Of a DNA stretch of 64,000 nt, positions 44,913 through 52,451 are shown in pieces. Below the pieces are notes generated by a model. That model was given only the letters and a program-made list of their open reading frames with translations. It was not told the origin of the DNA and made no database searches. The stretch spans positions 667,393-731,392 of the forward strand of contig JAXMNU010000001.1 in assembly GCA_034670265.1 (NCBI GenBank), written 5' to 3'. The translations under genes and the position numbers were made by a program. Position 1 is the stretch's first letter; every line of letters starts with the position of its first letter. This stretch comes from Halomarinibacterium sp034670265 (lineage in GTDB: Bacteria; Bacteroidota; Bacteroidia; Flavobacteriales; Flavobacteriaceae).

Positions 44913-47864
44913 ATGAAAACACTACTCATCTTTTTGTTCATTCTTCTACTCCCCACTTTATTTTTTGCTCAAGTTGGTATTGGAACCACTAACCCCAATG
45001 CTACACTTGACATATCTGCGTCCAACATTGCTACCCCTTCAAATGAAGATGGTATTTTAATTCCACGTGTGGATGAATTTCCAGCTTCAAACCCTGGTGC
45101 GACACAGGATGGAATGCTTCTTTTTATAACAGGAAATGGCACACCAAGTAAAGGTTTTTATTATTGGGACAATTCAGTTACCAATTGGGTAGCTGTGGCT
45201 TCACAAGTGGATGTAGATTTTTATGAAGAAGGCACCACAACGGCTCCAGATGACATAAATGATGATATTTTTCATTTGGGTAATATCGCTATTGGCAAAA
45301 ATACAGCCGACTATAAACTTGATATAACAGATTCAGAAAATAGACCATTGAATATTCTTCAAACGGGAACCTTTACAACAATTTCAGAAATTGCTCGACT
45401 TGAAAGTACTGCCAGTAATAACAATGCTAAAAAAGGGTTAGACATTTATTTGAATACAACGGGTAGTGGTAATCAAATAGGGGTTTATTCAGAATTAGTT
45501 CCTACCGGTACTGCATCTCAAACAATACTTGATGGTCGAATTAATGGAAGTGCTGGAGGTGTATTAACAGGTGTTTTTACTACACTAAGCAACTCGAACA
45601 ATTATACACAATACAACCAATATAATTTTAATAGTGGAAGTGGTACGGGAGATCATTTTGGAGTGGTTAACAATATGGTAGCCTTTGGTGATGGTGATAT
45701 TTTTGGCACCGAAAATCGTGTATTTAATGATGGAAATGGTAACTTTTACGGTACAAAAAACGAATTATCTGGCGATGGATCTGGCGTGCGCTATGCTACT
45801 CATAATTTTGTAGAGGGAGCTAGCAATGCCAATATTTATGGAAACTATACCTTACTTTCAAATACTGGGAACGGAATTCATTACGGAAGTGCTAATTTTT
45901 TAAATGGAACGGGAGGGAATTCGCATTATGGGTATTATACCAGACTTCAAGGGGCAGGTTTAGGAACTCAATATGGATTATATAGTGAAATTTCTAACAC
46001 TGGAAACTCGGCACATTATGGAAGCTATAGCACATTATCAGGCACTGGTTCAGGAACTCATTATGGAAACTGGACAAGATTAGAAGGTGCTGGCACAGGA
46101 ATACAAATAGGTAATAGAGTTGCTATTTCAAATTCTGGAAATAATACTCACTATGGTGAGTTTATCCTTCTTGATGGTACTGGCAACGGCACACATAATG
46201 GGACTGAGATTCGACTTTCAGGTTCTGGAAGTGGAGCTCAATTAGGAACTATTAATACGATAAATAATAGCGGAAATGGGTTACATTATGGTAGCTACAA
46301 TGTTTTAAATGGAACTGGAACAGGCACTCACTATGGAAATTGGGCAAGATTAACAGGTTCGGGAACAGGGTTTCAAATTGGAGATAATATAAATATTGAT
46401 AATTCAGGAAATAGTAATCATTGGGGAGAATATATTGTTTTAGATGGAAGTGGTTCAGGTGGGCATTACGGATCCGAAATTATATTATCAAATGTAGGAA
46501 GTGGTGATCAAATAGGTTATAAAGCTAATATTTTCAATTCAGGTAATGGAGATCATATAGGCTTAGATACTAACTTTTCGGGCACAGGAAATGGTCCTCA
46601 GTATGGAGTTAAAAATTATTTTTTTAACAACGGTAGTTCTAATCCACAATATGGTTTTTTTAATGAGATTTATAGTCAAGGAGATGGGTATCATTATGGA
46701 CTATATTCTAATATTTCAAATAATGGTAATGGTAATAAGTATGGAGTATATTCACAAATTGGAGGTAGTGGAAGTGGAGCTAAATATGGTTCTTACAACA
46801 CTATTTTAAACTCTGCTGGTGGTACTCATTATGGTATTTATTCAGATGTCTTAAAAGCAGGAAGCTATGCTGGATATTTTTTGGGAAATGTTTCTATTGG
46901 AACCACAACAGCTAACAATTATATCTTGCCAGCTTCAAGAGGTACCAACGGACAAGTTATGCAAACAGATGGCAGCGGCAATGTTACCTGGACGAACGAC
47001 CCCTCCCCTTCCTATTGGACACGCTCTGGAGCGGTTTTAAATCTTACTAACGCTGGAGACGATATTACCTTTACCAATGACCAAACTAGTATTACCTTTC
47101 CTGCTTCAGTGGGAACTCCTGCACCTATGATTTATATGTTTTCAGGTGGGACTTCCAATGCCAATAAAATGGTGCTTGCCCATTCTACTACCTATAGTTC
47201 TTACGGACTATCGTATAACGATGCCGATGATTCCTTTCAGTTTTTAAGTGCCGGAACCAACGTGCTCGAAGTTGATTTAACAGGCTCCCCTATTCTTACT
47301 GTAAATGGCGTGACGCAAAGCGAAGAAATCGCCGTAGGGATTGCTGTTCCTTCCCACGACATCACCATAAAGCAATCGGGTTCTACAGAAGCAAGCAGCG
47401 GCGGTCTTGGGTTAATTAGTCCTTTTAACACCAATAATTGGAAGGTATATCACTCGGGTTCGCATCTTTCTTTTGCTGAAAACGGCGTGCGAAGAGCCTA
47501 TGTGGAAGCTGCCACAGGAAACTATGTTATTACTTCAGATAAACGACTGAAAAAAAATATTGAAGCCCATAAAACGGTGCTTAATGATGTTAATAAATTA
47601 GACGTATATAAATATCATTATAGGGATCAAAATTTAGCCGAATCGAAATCTATTGGTTTTATGGCGCAAGAGGTTCAGAAAATATTTCCAGATGCGGTAA
47701 AACAAAATGAAGAAGGTTACTTAGGAATTAATTACGATTATTTTTCAGTGTTAGCCATTAAGTCAATTCAAGAGCAACAAGAACTGATTAAAATGCAAGA
47801 CGATAGAATTTCAAAACTTGAAAATGAAATGCAAGAAATGAAACAGCTGCTCCTTAAGCAATAG
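44913..47864 (+). CDS. S74-chaperone surface fibre protein with 15-residue repeats
   Basis: A 983-residue secreted protein. Signal peptide (1-19, ending FAQ), a VGIGTTNPNATLDISA N-terminal motif usual in such flavobacterial proteins, then about 27 repeats of 15 residues with the core GxGxHYG from about residue 240 to 645, then a stalk region (650-870) and a C-terminal peptidase S74 domain. Here the Ser875-Asp-Lys877 site in SDKRLKKNI is where phage tail-spike chaperones cut themselves off, followed by a short coiled coil (about 955-983). No type IX sorting domain is present. Most likely a trimeric surface fibre; its role (adhesion, competition) is not known. Confidence 0.87.
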   Translation: MKTLLIFLFILLLPTLFFAQVGIGTTNPNATLDISASNIATPSNEDGILIPRVDEFPASNPGATQDGMLLFITGNGTPSKGFYYWDNSVTNWVAVASQVDVDFYEEGTTTAPDDINDDIFHLGNIAIGKNTADYKLDITDSENRPLNILQTGTFTTISEIARLESTASNNNAKKGLDIYLNTTGSGNQIGVYSELVPTGTASQTILDGRINGSAGGVLTGVFTTLSNSNNYTQYNQYNFNSGSGTGDHFGVVNNMVAFGDGDIFGTENRVFNDGNGNFYGTKNELSGDGSGVRYATHNFVEGASNANIYGNYTLLSNTGNGIHYGSANFLNGTGGNSHYGYYTRLQGAGLGTQYGLYSEISNTGNSAHYGSYSTLSGTGSGTHYGNWTRLEGAGTGIQIGNRVAISNSGNNTHYGEFILLDGTGNGTHNGTEIRLSGSGSGAQLGTINTINNSGNGLHYGSYNVLNGTGTGTHYGNWARLTGSGTGFQIGDNINIDNSGNSNHWGEYIVLDGSGSGGHYGSEIILSNVGSGDQIGYKANIFNSGNGDHIGLDTNFSGTGNGPQYGVKNYFFNNGSSNPQYGFFNEIYSQGDGYHYGLYSNISNNGNGNKYGVYSQIGGSGSGAKYGSYNTILNSAGGTHYGIYSDVLKAGSYAGYFLGNVSIGTTTANNYILPASRGTNGQVMQTDGSGNVTWTNDPSPSYWTRSGAVLNLTNAGDDITFTNDQTSITFPASVGTPAPMIYMFSGGTSNANKMVLAHSTTYSSYGLSYNDADDSFQFLSAGTNVLEVDLTGSPILTVNGVTQSEEIAVGIAVPSHDITIKQSGSTEASSGGLGLISPFNTNNWKVYHSGSHLSFAENGVRRAYVEAATGNYVITSDKRLKKNIEAHKTVLNDVNKLDVYKYHYRDQNLAESKSIGFMAQEVQKIFPDAVKQNEEGYLGINYDYFSVLAIKSIQEQQELIKMQDDRISKLENEMQEMKQLLLKQ
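45630..46847 (+). repeat. 45-bp coding repeats in sets of three (135 bp)
   Basis: Between residues 315 and 645, 22 consecutive units of 15 residues (one of 16) align without gaps; about five more degenerate ones precede from residue 240. Units alternate in a cycle of three: IxNSGNxxHYG, LxGTGxGTHYG and LxGxGxGxQIG, so the real period is often 45 residues. Conserved glycines at positions 5, 7 and 11 and an aromatic at 10 suggest a beta-solenoid turn. Confidence 0.85.
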
Positions 47865-47885
47865 CCTTAAATCTTTTTTTATTAA

Positions 47886-47909
47886 TTTAGGGTAACCAAC
47901 TACCCTAAA
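47886..47909. promoter_or_regulatory. inverted repeat at the start codon of the TPR-LuxR gene
   Basis: Perfect 9-bp arms TTTAGGGTA / TACCCTAAA around ACCAAC, ending 2 bp before the ATG at 47912. In RNA it would fold over the ribosome-binding region; in DNA it could be an operator. Confidence 0.5.
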
Positions 47910-47911
47910 AA

Positions 47912-49474
47912 ATGATGCATTTTCAGTTTATAGGTGGCTTCAGAAACAGCCTATTCTTCTTGGTTTTAAGTGTCTCGGCGCTTTCATTTTCACAAGAAAA
48001 CCAAGAGCGTGTAGCACAAGCCCTTCAGAAGTTTGAAACTACCGAAAACCCCAACGAAGGGATTAAAGACTTACTGAAACTACAAAATATTGTTTCCCAA
48101 ACTCCCGATTCTCTTCAAGGGTTATACTATTTAAATCTAGGGATAGCCTATGGACAACTCAATCAAGCAGATTCATCCTTTATATATCTTGATACCGCCG
48201 AAAAAATTGCCAAAACTTCACAATCCACCCACTTATTGGCGATGATTAACAACACACGGGGATTAGTCTTTATGGGAAAAGCAGAATACGAAGCCTCCTT
48301 AGCTGCCTATCAAGAAGTAATGAAGCTCGCCGAAGGAAAAAATGACCCCAAACTTGACGATGTATTGAGCAAAACCTACGGAAATTTGGGCGGTGTGTAC
48401 TATCAGCTTGGGCAAATGGACAAGGCCTTAGAAACCACAAAAAAATGTTTAGCCCTTTCCGAAAAAATTCAAGACACGACAGACATGGCGTTAAATCATT
48501 TGCGCTTAGCTATGGTGTATAACGATTTGGACCAACTGGATGAAGGGATTTCGCATTTAAATGATGCACGGCGTTTTTTCAATAACCTCAACAATACTAC
48601 CATGCTGGTGTATGCCGAAAATAGCTTGGGTAAAATTTTTGAAAAAAAGGGGCAGTTTGATGATGCCTTTACCCACTACAATGCAGCTCATGAATTTGCG
48701 GCTACTGTGGGTGAACAAGAGGAATATGTGTTAACCCTTTTAGCGATGGGAAATGTAAGTCTTAAGCAATCTAAAATTGCTGCTGCAGAAGGCTATGCAC
48801 AAGAGGCTTTGGCATTTTCAAAAGAAAGAGGATTTGCTGATAGCGAAAAAGGAGCTTACGATTTACTGTATCAACTCTCCCTTTCAAAAAATAATATTAA
48901 ACAAGCCTTAGCCTTTAGAAATGCGTACATACAATTAACCGATTCGCTTAATAGCGTCGAAGTAAAAGAACGTGTGGCTGCATTGGAAACCCAATACGAA
49001 ACGGCCAAAAAGGAAAAAGAAATCCAGAAACTCACTTTTGAAAGTCAGTTAAAGGACGCCAATTTAGCCGAGGCAAGAAACGCACAAATAGCTTTGCTTA
49101 CAGGGGCTGCCGCCATTATTTTAATCTTGGTGGTATTTTTTACCGCTCGGTATAAAAAGGAAAAAGCCGAACGCGAAGCACAGGCATTGCAGGTAGAAGC
49201 CCTCCAAAAACGCTTTATGGAATTACATAGTAGTCCTTCGGAACTATCGGTAGATTTGAATATGGAAGAGCTAAACAAAAAACTACACACACCCCTCACT
49301 GAACGTGAATTTGAAACCTTGAAATTATGCGTTGCTGGGAAAACCAATACCGATATCGCAAAACAACTTTTTATTACCATAAGCACGGTAAAATACCATC
49401 TTAGAAATGCCTATAGTAAGTTGGGTGTAAGTAATAGAAAAGAAGCCTTTCAGTTTATGCTACGGTCTGTGTAG
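47912..49474 (+). CDS. TPR-containing LuxR-type regulator, membrane-bound
   Basis: A 520-residue regulator. Signal-like N-terminus (about 1-27), six or so TPR units (about 50-350: e.g. AIAYGQLNQADSSFIYLDTA, LGGVYYQLGQMDKALETT, each cut short here), a membrane helix (about 392-412, IALLTGAAAIILILVV), a coiled linker and a C-terminal LuxR helix-turn-helix (about 455-515: LTEREFETLKLCVAGKTN, VKYHLRNAYSKLGVSNR). The ATG at 47915 is an equal choice. TPRs would lie outside the cytoplasm and the HTH inside. It follows the S74 gene by 47 bp and may control it. Confidence 0.85.
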   Translation: MMHFQFIGGFRNSLFFLVLSVSALSFSQENQERVAQALQKFETTENPNEGIKDLLKLQNIVSQTPDSLQGLYYLNLGIAYGQLNQADSSFIYLDTAEKIAKTSQSTHLLAMINNTRGLVFMGKAEYEASLAAYQEVMKLAEGKNDPKLDDVLSKTYGNLGGVYYQLGQMDKALETTKKCLALSEKIQDTTDMALNHLRLAMVYNDLDQLDEGISHLNDARRFFNNLNNTTMLVYAENSLGKIFEKKGQFDDAFTHYNAAHEFAATVGEQEEYVLTLLAMGNVSLKQSKIAAAEGYAQEALAFSKERGFADSEKGAYDLLYQLSLSKNNIKQALAFRNAYIQLTDSLNSVEVKERVAALETQYETAKKEKEIQKLTFESQLKDANLAEARNAQIALLTGAAAIILILVVFFTARYKKEKAEREAQALQVEALQKRFMELHSSPSELSVDLNMEELNKKLHTPLTEREFETLKLCVAGKTNTDIAKQLFITISTVKYHLRNAYSKLGVSNRKEAFQFMLRSV

Positions 49475-49582
49475 TTTACTACTGCTATTGTTAGCATTAT
49501 ATAATTCAACACCTTTCAAAAAAAAAATTATATCTTTGACAAACCGCGCATAGAACTCCCCAGTTTTATAGTTTAATATAAC

Positions 49583-49699
49583 ATGAACCTAAAGAAATTT
49601 CTACTTTCGGAATTTTTAGGAGGTATACCTGTTTATGTGTGGTTACTTACACTTGTATTGATTATAATCAATATAGTTTTAAGCGTGATTGCCTCATGA
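49583..49699 (+). CDS. possible small membrane protein, 38 residues
   Basis: ATG at 49583, stop TGA at 49697. The peptide has a short basic start (MNLKK), then FLLSEFLGGIPVYVW and a hydrophobic helix LLTLVLIIINIVLSVIA. One membrane segment of about 20 residues fits a small inner-membrane protein. It lies 108 bp after the regulator. Coding is only inferred; no homologue is known to me. Confidence 0.35.
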   Translation: MNLKKFLLSEFLGGIPVYVWLLTLVLIIINIVLSVIAS

Positions 49700-49861
49700 T
49701 TGCATAGAGAAACAATTAGTATAGCCCTAAAAATATTTCTTTAACACACTCTCCAAGGTCTCCTTTTGGTAGGTAGTGTCTTTATTTTCTACTCTAGTGC
49801 ATTAATACGCTCATGAAACTCCAGCGTTGGGTCTAATCTTTATGAGTTTTAATAAAAAAAT

Positions 49862-50048
49862 GCTCTAAAAGTCATATTACTTGCTTTAAAAGTCATTTTC
49901 TATTACTTCTTAAACTAAATAACTTAGCTTTAAAACTACTTATGTTGCTTTAAACATTACAATAACTTACTTTTAAAACTACTCAACTTACCTTTAAAAC
50001 TACATAACTTATTTTTAAGACAACTTAATTAACCATTTAAACAAGTTT
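49862..50048. repeat. degenerate ~21-bp tandem repeats
   Basis: About eight to nine copies of ACTTACYTTTAAAACTACT-like units. The clearest are at 49965-49985, 49986-50006 and 50007-50027, each exactly 21 bp; earlier copies drift to 20-24 bp. The common core is CTTTAAAACTAC. There are no unique spacers between copies, so it is not a CRISPR. Confidence 0.6.
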
Positions 50049-50059
50049 ATTGACTGATA

Positions 50060-50089
50060 GGGTAAGGTGGGTTGGGTTTGGGGTTGGGG
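50060..50089 (+). other. G-quadruplex motif
   Basis: Five G-runs (50060-50062, 50069-50071, 50074-50076, 50080-50083, 50086-50089) within 30 bp, with loops of 2-6 nt, in otherwise AT-rich DNA. It is on the plus strand, downstream of the minus-strand pair of ORFs at 50154-51276. Confidence 0.6.
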
Positions 50090-50153
50090 TAAAATTATGT
50101 ATCTAATTAATACTAATAACCCGCAATTTTTTAGAAATGCTGTTGTAAAGGTT

Positions 50154-50267
50154 TTACTTTGTTAATGCCTTAACAATTCGTTCTTCATTTATTACTATAT
50201 CTCGGAATAATACATGAGGAAATTCCTGATATTTTGATATTTTAAATGTTTCGAAAATTTTAGACAT
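50154..50267 (-). CDS. possible 37-residue ORF overlapping the 338-residue gene
   Basis: The ATG (50267-50265) lies inside the last codons of the 338-residue gene (stop at 50260-50262), an 8-bp overlap as in coupled genes. The peptide begins MSKIFETFKISKYQEF and continues HVLFRDIVINEERIVKAL. It has no membrane segment. It may be a true small partner or the N-terminal stub of a longer lost gene. Confidence 0.35.
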   Translation of the reverse strand: MSKIFETFKISKYQEFPHVLFRDIVINEERIVKALTK

Positions 50268-51276
50268 TTTCAAAATGGACTATCAGACTATTTATTTTAT
50301 CTTCTAAAGTACTACCCTTAAGATTTGGAATATTAAGTCCTTTTTCACAAAGTTCATTTAGAGTTTTTTTCTTTTCAGTAAGTGTAATTCCTTGTTTGTA
50401 AATTTCATTTGATAATAAATCATTAAAGGAGATTCCTTCTTTAATGATTTCTTCTATTTTTTGAGATAGAGTTAATTTTCTATCAATATTATGCTCCTTA
50501 GCAATTTGATTAATTATAGGTTCTCTCAATAACTTTAAAGTTCTTCTATAAAACTTTTCTGCAACTTCTTTTTTTCGAACTTTTCTTAAAAGCCTTACCA
50601 TTTCATCAGCTACATATAAAGTATTTTCCTTTTTTGAAAAAAATATGACTCCAATATTTTTTAAGTTGTTAATTACGTCTTGAATATCTACTTTTTTAAT
50701 TGGTAAAATTGAGTAATTAATTAGTTTAACATCTTCCTGAGATAAGCCCAGTTGTTTTGATAGAGTTAATATTATTGTTAATTCATCGGATGTTATTTTA
50801 GGTTCTCTATTATTTTCAAAATCATTAGTATAAGCTGTCGTTAAACAAGCTTTGTAAATTCGGAAATCTCTTTTTCTTGATTCACTTAATTCTGATTTTT
50901 CATTTTCTAATTCAGTATTAAGTAACTTGATTTTATGCTTTAAATTTTTGATTTCGGAATCATATAGCCTTGAAAACCAATCTTGTTTCATCATACAATT
51001 TCCATCTCTAATAATGATGTCAATTAAAATGTCAAGTTGAGAATTTGCTTCTTGAAATTCGCAATTTATATATTCAGTAAACTCATTTGAAACTAAATTA
51101 AAAATGTTTGATATATTTTGGCTATCAACTGATTTAAGTCCTTTATCAGATTGGCTTAATATTTTTTCAATTTCCTTTCCATTTTTTGGGTTTTTGGAAA
51201 TGATATTGTCAATTATTTTTATGAAAGAATTCTTCTCTAATGAACCGAGTTTGTCTAATATATTTTCTAATTTCAT
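50260..51276 (-). CDS. unknown helical protein, 338 residues
   Basis: I do not recognise the family. The protein is lysine- and isoleucine-rich and nearly all helical: an N-terminal helical part (1-100), a coiled coil (about 98-120, from IKNLKHKIKLLNTELE), a central region (about 150-185, ITSDELTIILTLSKQLGL) with a TerB-like flavour, then a basic helical segment, and two short SAP-like helix pairs at the C-terminus (KLTLSQKIEEIIKEG; KGSTLEDKINSLIV). No signal peptide. Visibly more AT-rich than its neighbours, so acquired DNA is likely. The 37-residue ORF overlaps its end. Confidence 0.6.
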   Translation of the reverse strand: MKLENILDKLGSLEKNSFIKIIDNIISKNPKNGKEIEKILSQSDKGLKSVDSQNISNIFNLVSNEFTEYINCEFQEANSQLDILIDIIIRDGNCMMKQDWFSRLYDSEIKNLKHKIKLLNTELENEKSELSESRKRDFRIYKACLTTAYTNDFENNREPKITSDELTIILTLSKQLGLSQEDVKLINYSILPIKKVDIQDVINNLKNIGVIFFSKKENTLYVADEMVRLLRKVRKKEVAEKFYRRTLKLLREPIINQIAKEHNIDRKLTLSQKIEEIIKEGISFNDLLSNEIYKQGITLTEKKKTLNELCEKGLNIPNLKGSTLEDKINSLIVHFENV

Positions 51277-51414
51277 ATGTTTTACTTTTTTCTCGCTTGC
51301 TTTTTTAACTTGCTAATAATTAGTTTATAAAATAGAGAGTAATAATTTTCGACATCAAAAATCAAACGAAATTTATAAATAAAAAGTAATTAAACAATAC
51401 GGGTTTCCACGTAT

Positions 51415-51450
51415 TTACAACTCCCACCCCGCTCTATAGTCACGTTTTAC
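51415..51450. repeat. 36-bp direct repeat, copy 1
   Basis: Exactly identical to 52452-52487, which encodes the last residues of the Gfo/Idh protein on the minus strand (VKRDYRAGWEL and stop). Here the same end stands without the gene. Together the two copies flank the HELGH gene with a 1037-bp period. Confidence 0.9.
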
Positions 51451-51481
51451 TTAAGAGTGGTTTTTTAATTGTTAGTTATTT

Positions 51482-52399
51482 TTATTCGTCCCATTTTAAT
51501 AGTACATCTGCTATACTTTGGTGTGCTTTTGTTGCCAGTAGCGCAGCAAACTCCGTATCCTCTAGCGGGTCTTTTTGTGTTTTTAAAAGGTTCCATAAAT
51601 TTACAAACCCTACTAATCCAGCTTCATCATATATAGTAGCTGCTGCACTATGCCATCTACATTGGTACCATCCATAGTTATTGGGGTATTGCTCTCCTAT
51701 TAACTTATAATTGGTTTCCAATTGCTGCAAGGAGGTAAACTGTAAATCACTTTTGTTTGTAGATGAGACAACCATTTCTGGAAAAATTGTTAACGCAGGT
51801 AGTAATTCGGGCTCTCTTTCGGCTATATATGTATGCAATAAAATGTTAGAAAATAATTCTCCCATCCAGCTGCGTTGCATCTTAAGCCCTCCTTGGATGT
51901 GGAATGCATGTCCTAATTCATGGATGGCCAATAAATCGAAAAAGCCTCGCATGGTCAAGGAATTATTTGCAGAATAGGTGGAAGAAATTTGTGCTGCAAG
52001 CGCAGAAGGTAATTGGTCTAATGGTGGAATAAAACTCTTCCAAAAATCATTGTCTTCTGCAGCTACAATTAATGTTTTAGTATCATCATAATGTGGCATA
52101 CCATACACAGGAAAGTAGGTGTACTTACTCCAATCTGTAGGAGACAAAACGAGTAAGATTACTGTAGGTTCATAATCTATAAGCGATTTGTAAAACAACG
52201 AGACATTATCACAACGCCTAGCCATTGTTTCGGCTATTTCTTTAGCGCCATGACTATAGTAGGTTTCTGTTTTAAATCCTTCTAAACGGTTAAGGTCATC
52301 ATAGGATTGCGCTAACCCTTTAAATCCCGATAAAAATAACACAGTAGCTACTATTACAATCAAGGAAGCTTGTTTACTAAACATTACAACTAGTTTCAT
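51482..52399 (-). CDS. secreted HExxH protein, probable metallopeptidase
   Basis: A 305-residue exported protein with a signal peptide (about 1-30, ending GLAQ) and the zinc motif H160-E-L-G-H164 in LAIHELGHAFHIQGG. The region after it (SWMGELFSNILLHTYIAERE) may supply a third ligand, as in gluzincins. No known family was recognised. An ATG at 52384 is also possible. It lies between two copies of a 36-bp repeat and directly behind the Gfo/Idh gene, same strand. Confidence 0.65.
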   Translation of the reverse strand: MKLVVMFSKQASLIVIVATVLFLSGFKGLAQSYDDLNRLEGFKTETYYSHGAKEIAETMARRCDNVSLFYKSLIDYEPTVILLVLSPTDWSKYTYFPVYGMPHYDDTKTLIVAAEDNDFWKSFIPPLDQLPSALAAQISSTYSANNSLTMRGFFDLLAIHELGHAFHIQGGLKMQRSWMGELFSNILLHTYIAEREPELLPALTIFPEMVVSSTNKSDLQFTSLQQLETNYKLIGEQYPNNYGWYQCRWHSAAATIYDEAGLVGFVNLWNLLKTQKDPLEDTEFAALLATKAHQSIADVLLKWDE

Positions 52400-52451
52400 T
52401 TGCTTCTATATTTAGATTTTGGTTAATAAGAATGCATATAAATCATAAAAA

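Larger units (their letters stand above)
49475..50153. other. gene-poor AT-rich stretch, 679 bp
   Basis: No gene of ordinary length. It holds a possible 38-codon membrane ORF (49583-49699), a hairpin CTCAT...ATGAG at about 49811-49847, degenerate ~21-bp tandem repeats (49862-50048) and a G-quadruplex motif (50060-50089). No tRNA or transposase was seen. Confidence 0.7.

Noticed and set aside
44913..47864. Prophage tail-fibre gene
   Set aside because: No other phage genes are nearby; signal peptide and neighbouring regulator indicate a chromosomal surface protein.
49862..50048. CRISPR array
   Set aside because: Repeats are only about 21 bp, degenerate and without unique spacers; no cas genes are present.
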